Source: Siderastrea radians (taxonomy: Eukaryota > Cnidaria > Anthozoa > Scleractinia > Rhizangiidae). From it: 64,000 nt of DNA. Of the stretch, positions 11,360-23,149 are shown piece by piece; position 1 is the stretch's first letter, and each line of letters begins with the position of its first letter. A program made the position numbers and the translations under genes. The notes under the pieces are model-generated. The model searched no databases. It was not told where the DNA came from and saw nothing but the letters and a program-made list of their open reading frames with translations. The stretch is taken from NCBI GenBank assembly GCA_964017195.1, contig OZ024888.1, positions 11,107,701 to 11,171,700 of the forward strand, given 5' to 3'.

Positions 11360-11572
11360 CTACTTCGCCGGCAAATTCAGTTCCTGCTCTTCTTCAAGAG
11401 CCATGTTTTCTTCGTACGCCATGGCTTCTTCCAGGGTTGCGACTGGTTCTAAATCTTCATCATACGCGATGAAATTAGCCCCACTGTCTTCTATATCACT
11501 GCTGTTCGCGCTAGAACTCAATTCGGAGCCGTCTTCCGAAGCAATGGACGAAGAATTTGAGCAAAATGACAT
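11360..11572 (-). CDS. short acidic ORF, possible first exon of a transposon-related gene
   Basis: A 70-residue frame starts with MSFCSNSSS and is Ser- and Glu-rich (SSANSSDIEDSG, EEAMAYEENMALEEEQE). Acidic, serine-rich N-termini of this style open many repetitive, probably transposon-derived coral genes; that resemblance is from general knowledge and is weak. Two perfect CRE-type palindromes lie 67-84 bp upstream of the ATG, which is a good place for a promoter. No donor or further exon is evident before the stop. It could also be a chance frame. Confidence 0.3.
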   Translation of the reverse strand: MSFCSNSSSIASEDGSELSSSANSSDIEDSGANFIAYDEDLEPVATLEEAMAYEENMALEEEQELNLPAK

Positions 11573-11638
11573 CGCAAAATTGTATTTTGTGAGTTTGTGA
11601 CTGCAGATCGCCACAGCTAAAATATTTTGATGATAACG

Positions 11639-11656
11639 TGACGTCATGTGACGTCA
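11639..11656. promoter_or_regulatory. paired CRE-like palindromes
   Basis: Two perfect TGACGTCA octamers, at 11639-11646 and 11649-11656, sit 2 bp apart upstream of the acidic minus-strand ORF. TGACGTCA is the CREB/ATF binding site. Similar sites occur at 15646-15653 and near 18767, each next to other repeat-like sequence, so these may be promoters of related mobile genes. Confidence 0.5.
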
Positions 11657-12033
11657 CAAGGAGAAAGCCGCTGAAAGAAATTTGTAGGCTCAAGTAGTTG
11701 TTGTTTCGGTAATAGCGGACCTAATTTACACACTTTCCGGCGGCTTTTTGAAGGGAACTGCTTTGTCAGGTTGGTCAGAATTACATTTTTTCCGGAAGTT
11801 TTTGGTCTGAACATTAACTTCGGGCCCAAAAATCTCGTTTAAAAGAATTTTGATTTTCGTCGCAGTGGCACTTTAAGGAATGTATATTCAATTTCATAGT
11901 AGAACTCATCAGCCAATCTGAAAGACTATTGTAAAAGTTTTTTTTCCATCACATAATAGATTGCTCGCCTCCCCCCCCCCCCCTAATCTTAAAAAACAAC
12001 AGGCAAATAAACAGAATTCGTTTTTTGGCATAC

Positions 12034-12123
12034 CGAGAGTACAAGAGACTTGTTTATGACTGCCAACCTTCCTACGGACAACCCGATTGGATCTCCACGA
12101 AGATGCATTAGGAAATGTACCAG
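12034..12123 (-). CDS. GRL gene 1, exon 3
   Basis: A 90-bp exon in phase 0, bounded by an acceptor ending CTTTCAG and a donor GTATGC. It encodes LVHFLMHLRGDPIGLSVGRL followed by AVINKSLVLS. The pattern F-x-x-x-L-x-G-x-P-I-G-x-S-V followed by a short hydrophobic run is the segment leading into TM7 of gustatory-receptor-like proteins. The strand, phase and order fit exons 1 and 2 upstream. The final exon with the TM7 end was not found; a candidate acceptor near 11918 runs into stops in phase. Confidence 0.6.
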
Positions 12124-12619
12124 CTGAAAGAAGATAACAAGACGACATTGAGAACCTGATGAGGACATTTAATCTAACACCAATAATACTTCTTTTGGAC
12201 ACCTCGTGTACTATCAATTCTTTTAAAAATATTTTCCATCAGCTATAATTGTATAAATCTGAAATTACAATTCAATAGAGTACACTATGTATGCTTTAAA
12301 TTAAAGGAAAACATCAGAAAACAGCACGGAAGTGCCAATATGACACAAGGAACAAAAAGGCTACAAATGAAGAAGCTGAAGACAGATTATGAACGGAGTT
12401 AAATTGAAGAAGAATCTTTCATGATAATGTCACAAGCCACGTAGCTTCTTTTCTTTTTATTTCGAGTAACACCTATTAGACAATTTCAAATCCAGCGACT
12501 CTTCAGTCTGTTTAGACTATTCTTGAATATTCTAATATGTAAATTAAGCTATAGCGAGTATTAATGCTTTACACCTTTTTGTTTAAGAGTGCAAAAGATA
12601 GAAATAATTAAAAGCGTAC

Positions 12620-12682
12620 CTCCAGGTGTTCCTTAATGTCAGAAACACTGATCTTTTGTAAAGTGTCATAGAAGCCGTGAAT
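12620..12682 (-). CDS. GRL gene 1, exon 2
   Basis: A 63-bp phase-0 exon with acceptor TTTTAG and donor GTACGC, encoding IHGFYDTLQKISVSDIKEHL plus Glu. It joins in frame to exon 1, which ends at an AAG/GTGAGA donor. A similar exon (IQGVQTILQTFP...) is present at 23150-23209, which supports both as real pieces of one gene family. Confidence 0.65.
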
Positions 12683-12939
12683 CTAAAATGAAAAAAGATA
12701 AAAATAAAAATAAATAATGAACTCAGTAGTGAAATGAATTTCAGGAAGAAGCTGTCACGTATTAATGTACCACCTTGACCCAAACACATTCTCTAGTGAT
12801 TGATACGTCTTCTTACTCGAACCCTTAAGTGACTAATAAAGGGCAGTTCTATGCTAAATGAGAAGGCGTATATAGAGCAAATCATCTTTAGTCTAGTAGA
12901 TGAAAACTACTAACGTTAGTTTTTAACGTATTGTCTCAC

Positions 12940-13884
12940 CTTTTCGTTTACTCGTACTCCAAACTTCATAATTATAGCTAATTTTGTTGCTATGCTCACA
13001 CACCAGTACGAAACGCTAAGGATAAATATGACCCGCGAAGATGGTGAATTCACCAGCTGGTGGAAGTTGATGCAAATCAGAGGTATTTCAAAAGTAACAG
13101 TCGCGAAAAGGAAGGGTGAAAAAACTTCGTCTGCCAGAGCAACTATTTCACATAATTTCAGATGTTCCTGACGTAGCGATTCAATGTTAAGAGAATCAGG
13201 AATATCAGACAGGACTCTCTTCTCCAGGTTCTTGAACATCCCAGCCAAAAGTGCGCTCGAAACACAAAACAACACAAATGGGATTGACCATGAGCAGGAA
13301 GCTGTCATACCAAACAATAAATGAAGAAAGCGATATTGAATCGAACCATTCCACGGGTGAAATTTTGTTACCGAGATATTTCCATAAGCGTCTAAAATTA
13401 CAATACAAACAGAGTTAAAAAGAGCAAAGGAACACGCCAAAGCTAGTAGTCTATTAACTGACTGCATTGTAATGCCGCTGAAATCATTCTCTGTCTTGAG
13501 TAAATTGCCAATAAATCGTGCGAAACGAGATGGCCTTTTGTGCCTCTTCGGCAAAATGACTAGGTTTATGGTTGTAACCACAGCGCATTCCAAATACCAC
13601 ACGCCATAGATAAGTAACAAGTAAAAATTTGGCATATGTGAAAAGCCTTCATAGAAAAGGCTGGTGGCGGCCTGGACAGTGAGAATCCATTGACCAAGCA
13701 ACACGATCCCACAATAAAATCCAAGATAGAATCTTGATGAATCCGCCTGCAGATCCTTGTCCAACGAAGTGTCTCCGTAGTAGGTTCCTGTCAGTTTCAT
13801 TAACCGCAAAACGCGACCAAGCTTGGACAATAACTCTCTGCAGCGAAGATTGTAGTTGTCTACGGAATCCCCTTTCCTAAGCAT
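12940..13884 (-). CDS. gustatory-receptor-like (GRL) seven-helix protein 1, exon 1
   Basis: This exon encodes an N-terminal cytoplasmic stretch and six hydrophobic helices (for example YCGIVLLGQWILTVQAA, LLALACSFALFNSVCIVI, FLFATVTFEIPLICINF). Features shared with the second copy at 43507-44562 are MKLTGTYYGDT before TM1 and LRQEHLKLCEIVALAD before TM5. These, with the following exons, match the insect-type GR/GRL superfamily known in cnidarians, whose members are inverted-topology membrane proteins. The frame is open upstream to about 14000 with no ATG; I choose the ATG at 13884, but an upstream coding exon spliced at CTAAG is also possible. The donor AAG/GTGAGA at 12940 is strong. Function (chemoreception or development) cannot be decided. 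Confidence 0.7.
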
Positions 13885-16800
13885 GTCACCTGATCTAACG
13901 TAACCTTCTAGAGTTGCCTCTGCTCGTACTTCTTCCGTCTCAGTGTTTTCGATTTGAACCTTCAATGTAACGTTTTTGAGCTTAGCCCAAGAAACATATT
14001 ACACTTGCCTTAATTCCGATTAACCATTGGCCATTGTCGGCCTGTGCACGCAAGATGTCTGATGTACTGTCAAGGATGTTTGTTTTCCAAACATCCTGAT
14101 CCTACTTCAGGGAAAAACACACACTGCACAAAATGAAACGACAATTGAATACTGACATTCTACTGAATATGGTTATTATTACACCTCCGGTTTGAGTCGA
14201 AACTTGTCTTACAAGGCTTGCTTTGAGTTTTAATCAAGCAAAGTTTTCCATTTGCATTATTTTCATGCAGCGAGTTATGGAAATTAAAGCTTGGTATGTT
14301 CGTGAGCAGTTGGGTAATTTAATTTACTGGTTTTTGTTCACAGCAACTGCTTTCTTGAAGCAATCCTATCAAAAGGTATCCCAAGAGAAAATTAAATGTG
14401 TTGGCGTAGTTTGCTGTAACCCTACGGTTTAGTCTAAGCGCTAAGTGCTCTTCAGTTTTTTAATCTTTAGTTTTGCGTAGCAGCCACACAAAACAGGAGA
14501 TGCTTCTAGATTTTCAGGTACTAGGGGCCGCGCAGCGGGCAATGTCGTTTAGTCTTGTTGATCGATGTTAAAATTGTTTTTTTTTTTAAGTTATATTTTA
14601 AAAGTTACATTTTGTAATTTATTTTATTCATCCTTTATTAGTCTGAATACGAGACGAACGCAGGTCTTAAAGTTTTCAATTGAACTCACAGACAGTTGTT
14701 TTCGTCGTTTTCCAGATTTAACTGGAATTAATCTTTAGCGTCCTCTCTCGAATACAGAATGAAAAAACTCGGCCATTGGTTCTTAACGTTAAGTAGAAAA
14801 AAATGCAATCATAACAGGCTTCCGCAGAGGAGCGATAACGCATGCACAGGTGTTGTCATAATAACGCGTATACTAGTATTTAATTTTCTATATCAATGCT
14901 ATAATAAAAAGGCTACAAATGCTATTTCTATGTGTATGGTGGCACAAGCCAAAAACTATTCCTCTCCCTGAAAAACAATAGCGGATTTTACGAGACAACG
15001 GAAAGCAGTCAGATGGTTCTAATTGCCGTTTTTATACTACAGACGTGTTGTGTGTGGGGGACGAACTTGAGCAAATGAATCAGATGTTTAGCTCAAGAAA
15101 ATCGAAGATCCGTAACCAGGGTTTATGATAATAATAAATTACGTTCTCTGGTTAAAAGTGTACTATTGTCTTCAACGTATAGAGAAATGCGGCTGTATGT
15201 AAAATGAATAATAAAAAGTAGAAAAATAACAAATGTGAAAGAATGTTGAAAGTGTGCGATACTAATTATTTTTGGGCCGCGGGCACGATTTATTCTCAGC
15301 GTCAACAGTTTTCGCATGATGCCAGGACTCAAGGCGATAACTGGCTTTGTCAATAAAGACGCAATATCAAAGTCAGCCTGGTGGTTCTTGAACTAAGCAT
15401 GGTTTGGTTTGTCACATTAGAGCCTTTAGTGTGCATTTTCACGTTTCTAGTCAGTTCTTTCTTTCTGGTGTTAACCCTATTCAGACCGGGCTGTTTTTTT
15501 GTTCTTGTGGGACCAGGGGGTGGGGGGTGGGGGCAGATGTCGCCCAACCACTTAACTCCAAGAACATTTAAGCTATCTTAAAGAAACTTAAAGGACAGAT
15601 AGTACGTTAAAAAATGTTTCCATTGAGGTCCGCAACATCAGCTGATGACGTCATATGACGCCACGATAGCGTTTTGTTCTCAAACGGCGGCCATCTTGGA
15701 TCCGCCATCTTGGATTTCTTGATTTTTCCAAAACCTTCAAAAACCGCCAAAATTGATCAAGAAGTGATCAAAACCAATAAAGTAACACGGAAATGATGTA
15801 AAAATGTAAAATTTATTTCAAAAAAGTAATGACTTTTTATTTAAAGTGTGTATGACACGAAATTTGTTTCTTCGGTTTTGGAGAGTCTGATGTGTATAAG
15901 AAACGATTCTAAACTTAAATCCTGTCTAAAATTTTTAAAAACCTCTTTTTTTCGCGGGCAAAAGACCCTATTTTTCACTTCAAAACTGTCCCCGGGGACT
16001 GGGACCGAATTTACCGCATAGTGACGTCAATTGACTGATTGCGTTCCCGCGAACGCAATGTTTTTGTTACAAATCGCCTCAAAATGTTGACATTGTTCAG
16101 CAGTATCTGGGATCTATTCGAAACTTCCAAGACCTCCAGTGAGAAAGAACAAGTAGGAGAAAAATAGAGCTGTTTTAGGTCTTATCAAACCAGACAACGA
16201 CGAACATTTGCGATGTCTTCTCTTCATTTGTACTGTGGTGAGGATGTTGGTCTCAAAGTCAATGATTTATCTGACTGTACATCAGTGGAAGCACCTCAGT
16301 TGTGAGATTTCTTTGTTGAGTTCTTTTAGAATTTATTAAGAACATCAAAGCCCTTGTGTTCACATAAGCAGCTTACTGTTTCCATCAACCAAAGGAGAAC
16401 CGAATTTGCCGATTGTTTTGATGTCTTAATACCGCAAGAATGTCGTCGTTCTTGTAGAGAGTGCGCTGGATTTTCGATTCATTTCGATTTAAGAACGAGA
16501 TCCCAGAGTTTATTCCCAGCCTGGCCTTAGTTTCAGTGGTTTCTGTAGCAAGCAAAAGTGTTTTTACAGAGTGTAGAGAAAAGCCAACGTCAAAATCGTT
16601 TTGTTGATAATATGGCCGTACGCAATGTACTTCCAGGCCAGAAAATTAAAAGACATTTATTTCCACTGTCGTGTTATTCTCCAATAAGAACCTATATACG
16701 CTTTACTTTAAAAACGGCACTGAAACTGACTTCGGCTCGCATGCTACTTGCCATATCACTGGCCTGCCGATTCAGCAAATATAGCAGCTTAAGACTGTTG

Positions 16801-18486
16801 CTACCTAGAGTATCAATATTGGGGTATTAACACTAGTCTTGGATCAGTAATGTTTCAAACAACTCAGTACCATGAAGCTAAGGCAATGTCACATTTCGCG
16901 TTAAAATACAGTTTTGCAGTGAGTATGGTTTTCCAATGTTGTAAAACTGTTATTGAATCATAACCATTTTTATTAGCTTTTAATAACTGGTGTCCTTGAG
17001 CTTCTTCAATAGCTGTTGGTGTTTGTAATACCACAGGAGGTGAGCGCAGCTCATCAAACTCTTCTAAAACTAACAGTTAATTATAAATAAACCAACAGGA
17101 ATTGACAATTGACGAGTAAATTTGCAAATCAGCAGTGAATCTCCGTATTGACTCCTTCTCAAAGAATTTTCCTATGAACAGTGGAAATCGACATCGATCT
17201 TCATCAATAATCTTCATCAATAATAACCATTATTAACTGGTTGATTACCAAAGCATATGTATCACTCAGACACAGTGACCAGGATCCATACATCCCTTGT
17301 AGATTCTTGTAGATATTGTTTACAGCAACTCACTCCCCCCCCCCCCCCCACACACACACATACGCACACAATACAGGTTCCTGACACAGGGCTGGTCCCG
17401 CAAGCTTAATCTGCTTAAGCCTGATTCTGATGGAGAGAGGTGGAAGCCCTGTATGGAGCACCAGTCAATTTTTACTTAGGAATAACTATAATAATTGTGT
17501 TTGTAACATCGTGTCAGAGTGTACCTGTTTCGTCACAGCCAACAAAGAGTGGCAGCACAATAATAACAACAATTTATCTAAGTATTCCTATATGGGAAGT
17601 TTTTAAAATAGTTAATTAAATACAATGTAATGTATTGTTCTTGTTGACAATAGGTCACAATCATTGCAACAGAAGGAATGTCCTTCTGTCATCGTCATCA
17701 TCACTTGATCTTCAATTTTGATAGTTGATATTTATTGATTTATCAGAACGACCACCAAACATAAAGTAACAACAGAGAATTATTCCATGTTTACGTCATC
17801 TGATCTGAATGCCCTATGTCAGTATCAACAACCACCCAATGCAATCTAGATCACTCGAGGCCTGGATGGGTCTAGCTTAGTTACAGCTGTTGGTATTAAC
17901 AGGGATTTTTGTTGTTGGTAAGCTGATGTAAATCAGGTCAGGTCATGGTCAGTGAAAAGGCAGGGAATTTATTTCAGCCTGATTGGTAAAAACTTTGATA
18001 TGTAGACATAGGATTAAACAAACTCCTAGAAAATGTTTGTCTTCATAAACAAATATAACTGAGTGAGACATTTTCCTGGAATTCTTTCAGCAACGACTTT
18101 ATTTTCTTTCTATTTTCACTCTCTAACAACGAGGCATTTATTTACAGCCTCCTCACAGGAAGAGTCAAACAAAATCCTGAACTCTTGTCTTACTAAAAAG
18201 GTGATTTATTTTTTAAAATCCTTCATCCAGTGCAGTCAGGTTAAGACAGTGTATGCACAGTCCAGTGTCAAAATGTTATGAGTAGACGATCGTCGTTGAA
18301 ATTATATTGATATCATAATGTCTTACTGAAGTCCAGAGAAGAATGAAGACAAATTTCAGTTCATTTAAGACCGTACTGGTAGCTCTGTTCGCCTGTACAA
18401 TCGAAAGTCAGACCACGCTATCGTACCTGTCCTGCTTTGCGAATGAAAAGCATCTCTGGGCTTTGCAGTAAAACTTCTTTGCTTAC
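13885..18486. other. intergenic with repeat-like promoter fragment
   Basis: No supported gene in 4.6 kb. At 15640-15715 there is a perfect CRE (TGACGTCA, 15646-15653) followed by two copies of GCCATCTTGGAT (15690-15701 and 15704-15715), which fit the YY1 binding consensus; the surrounding sequence looks like the 5' end of a dispersed repeat. A C-run and CA repeat lie at about 17333-17362. The short open frames (15350-15581, 16558-16830, 18063-18281) show no domains. Confidence 0.45.
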
Positions 18487-18653
18487 CAAGACAAATCCTT
18501 GTAAAACAATGCTCGTTCAAAAACATAGCAAACATCAAAATCTCGAGTAGCCTGAGTGCTTCGACCTTGCATCTCCTTCAACACAATTATTTCGATTCCC
18601 TTGTCCCAAAATGCTGGATCCGAGGAATACTGAGTACTTTCCCTCCATTTCAT
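18487..18653 (-). CDS. possible exon of unidentified (perhaps repetitive) gene
   Basis: A 167-bp open segment encodes MKWRESTQYSSDP..., then KGIEIIVLKEMQG and ends FYKDLSW exactly at a consensus donor (TTG/GTAAGC). A second frame just upstream begins ATGGCGTCAAAGTGG at 18741 next to a TGACGTCA site and stops after 16 codons. The composition is protein-like and the donor is strong, but I do not recognise the family. It may be a frameshifted first exon of a mobile-element gene. Confidence 0.3.
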
Positions 18654-18741
18654 CACAAGCAATACGCAAACCACCGCTTATTAGGCGCTTCAGCTACGAG
18701 AAACCTTTGCCAACTCTGCCAAGTTCCTTCCACTTTGACGC

Positions 18742-19551
18742 CATGTTGGTTTTGTTATCAAGTCGACTGACGTCACTTTAGCTAATCACGTGATATTTTG
18801 GCCGCGCGAGACGGCGACACTTTTGAAAAGTTTGATGCCGGTTTAAAGCGCGGAATTGTTTTTTATACACATAAAACAATCAAAAACCGAAGAAAAATGT
18901 TCGTGTCACATACACTTTAAAAGGGGGAAATTCAATATTCTGAAAAAAACCGCTTACCAAAAAGTGGTTGCCATGGTAACTTCAAACCTAATAGACAAGT
19001 TAGTTGCTCAAGCTTGTCCTATAAAGGCTTGTCAATTGGGAACAAAATGTGTGTATTTGGAACATTTTGCATTGTGTTCGTTTTGTAAGTGTAGTATTCA
19101 GCTTCCATATAATTATATTAGCTGCCGTAACTAGCCGAAATTAAATTTAACAGGTAATTCAAACAAGCTGAAAAAAAAAATGGAAGCGCTTGGAAATGAA
19201 ACCATAAAGGCTTGAACACGTTAAAAGATTGCATAGTTTGTCATTATTCTTCTTTTTCTCCTGAATATTAGATGGCGACCCGATAGCTTTCGAAAAGTTT
19301 CGTTTCATTTAAACAGGACATTTGTTAAAATGATTAATGATCACAATGGACAGGAAGCTCGGCAATTAGTGTTTCTTTGATGAACTTAATTTAAAGGCAC
19401 ATTCATCGCGTGTACATACGCATTGTTATAAAATAGGTTTCGCGCCTTGGCAACACGATCACAATTTCATAAAAAAGCAAAGAAGACGCAAAGTTCTATT
19501 GCTTTTCCCGCTCAGTAAGACTTGATTTTGAGATCGTTTGGAGTCCTGTAA
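18742..19551. other. intergenic, no gene seen
   Basis: Nothing supported. The 92-codon plus-strand frame at 18856-19134 has no domain features. Confidence 0.4.
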
Positions 19552-19686
19552 ATGTCTTTTCGAGTGACACCTAACGAATCCTGTGTGGTCGAGATCGACG
19601 ACACCCCAGCATCAATTTCATCGCAAGCAGCGCGGGGAGGGGGGGGGGGGACCCCGGACGGGGAACGGAGACGGGGCTGCCAGTAC
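19552..19686 (+). pseudogene. orphan N-terminal fragment of a GRL gene
   Basis: Starting at an ATG, the frame reads MSFRVTPNESCVVEIDDTPA and continues SISSQAA before a G-run and a stop. The first exon of the GRL copy at 43507-44562 starts MSSRVAPNESCVDEINETPA, so about 27 residues align with roughly 75 percent DNA identity. The match ends at the poly-G (about 19634), and no helices follow. It lies on the opposite strand from the other GRL pieces. I read it as a truncated duplicate. Confidence 0.65.
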
Positions 19687-20003
19687 TGAACTCCACGCTT
19701 TCGGTATACTCATTCTATATCAGCATTCTAGTCTCTCTATTGGAAAACTAATTGGTAGTTACTGTTTAGAAATGTTCCCAGTTTCTCCCCTTTCCACCCA
19801 CTTACACTAAGAATTCCGCTTTCCCCGCCGTCGGGACTGGGTCTAGTAATACCCATTTTTTCTTTCGTGTTCTTCGTACAGGCACGTTAATCAATCCATT
19901 CCTTCCTAATAGCATTCATATGTAGCAAAAGTTTAGGGATCTACTCCCGGGTGCTGTTTTTCAAAAATGCAAACAAACATATGCCCCTGTTTCTTTGCAT
20001 TTC

Positions 20004-20906
20004 TTAGTTCTCTATAATGCTGAAAGGGCGAACGACATTTCTGTTCCTTAATCGAATGCACATCCCCAAGGACCGCCGAAACTTCGGCACCCTCCAAGCA
20101 TATATAAACGGATCCATCAGCGATGAGAAATACAAAAATGTGTGGGTGATGAAGTCAAACTTGTTGAATGGCACAGCCCCAAGACATTTGCAAAAATTCA
20201 AAAGCTGGCAGGAACGAGGGCAAAACGATATCAAGATTGTGAGTGTTGTGAAAGCCATCGTTCTTTCCCTTTCTAGGGTATGAAGAAGTGTTATGGTGGA
20301 GGCGGATGTTGCTAGCCTTACAAGCTCTCGAGGACGGTTGGCTAGGGATCGAAAAATTCGAACGTAGGCAAACAGCAACACGAAAACGGGAATAGTAAAA
20401 TGCGTGTGAGAGTAAATCAATAGGAAAACCGTCCAACTTTGCCTTGCGAAACAGTAGAAGGTTGTAGGCACTGTAAATGTAATGGCCCAACTCAGCACAA
20501 TGAAAATCAATACTTTGCACGTTGTTATTCTTTCACTATAGCGTAAGGGGTCTGTGACCGCCACATACCGATCCATTGCCATTGCAATTACTGTCCAAAT
20601 GCCACTGACTAGGGTCGTTCCTCCACCTACGTTAACCACAGCATGTATTCAGTAAGGTGGCGTTTTGTCTTGATACACAAAACATCCAAGAAGAGTTCTG
20701 CTGTATCCGATTACGAATCCCATTAAGAGGTCACTGAACGCTAAATTAGCGATAAGATATGTGGTGGGTGTTCGTAGACATCGCAATGGATTCAATAAGA
20801 TGGTCACAAGCAGGAGGGCGTTGCCCAAAACAGTAAGTGCTGCTAAAATAAAGTCGATTATGGTGAATGAGAGAAGAAACGAGTAACTTAAGCTTGTACC
20901 AGACAT
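20004..20906 (-). pseudogene. rhodopsin-type GPCR interrupted by one in-frame TGA
   Basis: From the ATG at 20906 the frame encodes TM1 (VLGNALLLVTILL), TM2 (NLAFSDLLMGFVIG) and the Cys before TM3, then reaches TGA at 20649-20651. The same frame continues without any shift through TM3 (GIWTVIAMAMDRYVAV with DRY), TM4, TM5, TM6 (TLTILISFCP) and TM7 with a DPFIYAW variant of NPxxY, to a normal end at 20004. So one nonsense codon at the TM3 boundary is the only visible lesion, and 300 codons otherwise stay open. It may be a very young pseudogene, a null allele, or a base-call error. Subfamily is not clear; DRY and PFIYA are ordinary class A features. Confidence 0.75.
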
Positions 20907-21788
20907 CGGTCGCAAATTGAGCCAGATCCAGAGACACTAAATTTCCCAATAAGGACGAGGTTTTCGTGTACGGTAGACGCTACAAGATGAAGTCGATAAT
21001 AATGAAGGTTCGAAGGCAGAATAGCTTACAATCGCATGGAACATTGTAAAGTATATCAACGGCAGATTTTTGGAGGGAAACTGAATATTTCTTCAGTAGG
21101 ACTCGTTATAGGTGATGAACACCCAATTATAAAAGGCTAATTTGCATTTTAATCAAGGCAGTCGGAAAAAAATATGCGTCGTTATAAAAACCTTACATCA
21201 AAAGTAAACTTCCTTTATTTATCATCATCGATAATTTCCTCAACAAGTCCCTATCTGGATAAAATTTAAAAAAAATTAAGGGTACACAAGATCAAAAACC
21301 AACCGAACTCATTGAAAAACACGAACATTGCCATGCAGACTTCCGATTAATTATAAGTGCTATGCAGTTGCAAGTTAATGCGAGAGCTGCTGCGACGCGT
21401 TTGAATCAAAGTTTGTGTCGTATGCAATTCGATTTGATTTAGGGCTTGATAGGCCTGGCTTTCCTCGTTATGCTAGGCTCCTAAGGAGTTCTTGTCTGTA
21501 CAATGATGTCTCATGGCGGCCTTAAAGAAGGCTTCGGCTGGAAGAGAGGGGGGGGAAGGTTTTGTCATAAATATGAGCATAATACATCCATTCGAGCTTA
21601 ACTTGGAGCTTAACACTGTTTTTAAGGATGGCTATGAGGAGCTTGATAATTTTAGAGGCATAATGTATCAGCCACTTATTCCATTAGTCTAAAAAATCAG
21701 CCCTCTTTTTGTCTATAACAGCACGTCAGCCGTCTTTTTTTGCCTTTTTTCTTGTGGGCGCAGATCTGTCTTTGTGGAAAATCACCTG
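20907..21788. other. intergenic, no gene seen
   Basis: This contains the upstream region of the broken GPCR. No other supported feature. Confidence 0.4.
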
Positions 21789-22012
21789 CTCATACATTAC
21801 ACGCCAGAACAGCTATCTAGAGAAACGATAGTGGCAGCTGGACGTATTCTAAAAGGCCAGTCCTAAAACCAAGCGAACAAATAAAACACGGCATTTGTTT
21901 TCTTGAACCTATGTGAGGATCTCTTTTGAAACGTCAGTGACTTCGGCTGTTTACAATTCAACGAAACTACGGCAGTATTAACTGACTAGAAGTGGATCGC
22001 ACTACTTCCTAA
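21789..22012 (+). repeat. dispersed repeat, copy 1 (related to 63084-63300)
   Basis: About 220 bp from CATACATTACACGCCAGAACAG to the stretch with GAAACGTCAGTGACTTCGGC and TTAACTGAC is also present at 63084-63300. At the right-hand copy the repeat leads into Penelope-like coding sequence, so this copy is probably an isolated 5' part of the same element. It also supplies the uninterrupted version of the site where a retroposon inserted at 62457. Confidence 0.7.
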
Positions 22013-22652
22013 GTGACCAGACCTTTCGAAAATACAATGCATCGTTTTCTTGGTGTAGATTCTCAGAATTGAAATCCTTTTTACTTAATGTCTTCCTAAA
22101 ATGGACGTTCTTCGATAATAGTTAGTTTGCTTGAGCATCAACTTCAGCAGCATGGGTTCCTCCCAAAAGTAAATTTATGAACAATATCTCTGGTATCCTA
22201 CAGTCATGGGTTTGGTGGATAAAAGTACTATGAAATAATCGACTTCTCACAGCGTGTTAAGGTATCATTTTCTTTATCTGATTATTATCAAATGACATGC
22301 GATGTTCTGCTGGGCTACACGCACAAAGAAACTGTATGCGAATAACAAGTCAGTTTCGACAAGGTAAACGACCATACAGATTGGTAAAGGAAATAAATGT
22401 TAGTTTCCTTTAGTGCGCCATCACACACCTAATTGACAAGAAATATTATTCCCTAGCTAAAACAAACAAAAAACAAACAAACAAAAACAAACGCAACAAT
22501 TTCCTACAATCAAATTATATTTTCAAAAGCAATCTAAGAGTTAAAATTCTTACGTGCGGGCTTTTAATTTTTGAAAAGAAAACCTTTTTGCTTGATTCAA
22601 TGATAAATTCACTTATTTGTTACATTTATGTGCAAAGTGATCGTCGTTTAAT
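22013..22652. other. intergenic, no gene seen
   Basis: Low-complexity A/C runs (about 22458-22497) and otherwise unremarkable A+T-rich DNA. Confidence 0.4.
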
Positions 22653-22706
22653 TTAGCTTGGCAATGACAGCATAACAGCAAAGTATGAAACAATCAACCC
22701 TACAAT
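22653..22706 (-). CDS. GRL-type last exon
   Basis: After an acceptor TATTTTTCAG, 17 codons read IVGLIVSYFAVMLSLPS and stop. In the GR/GRL superfamily the last exon is short, starts in phase 0 and carries a (T/S)Y-hydrophobic motif at the end of TM7; SYFAVML fits. It lies downstream, on the same strand, of the exon-2-like piece at 23150-23209. The exon expected between them (the DPIGLSV-type segment) was not found, so the gene is either incomplete or has diverged. Confidence 0.5.
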   Translation of the reverse strand: MVGLIVSYFAVMLSLPS

Positions 22707-23149
22707 CTGAAAAATACAAAATATAGAATTGTAAGTTCTTAGGACCATAATAATGAAATGAATATCAATGGGACTACGGAGTATCAGAATTCGATATTTT
22801 TTATTTAGTGTTCATGTATACGCCATAACCATTTATAAAAGCAGTTCTGCAGGGCTTAGAAAGCGTTTTTTTTTCTGCTGAAGGGAACCTGTTCCGCATC
22901 TCCCTTGTTTCAACTGGTCTTATTTTTATCAGGAACTTCTTTATTTGAATTCAAAAATAACGGTATTTTTAGTCTCCTAAATCTCTCAAGTGCCTGCATT
23001 TGGGCACCCACCCTGCCCTCACATCACGACTGCTTCCCAGTAGAAACTTGCTGTGTTTCTGGCCTAATGAAACATGTTCAAATAACGATCTGTTATAAAA
23101 CTGTAATGTGTTAGAGAATTATGGTTGAAGAGACAATCGACAAATTAAC

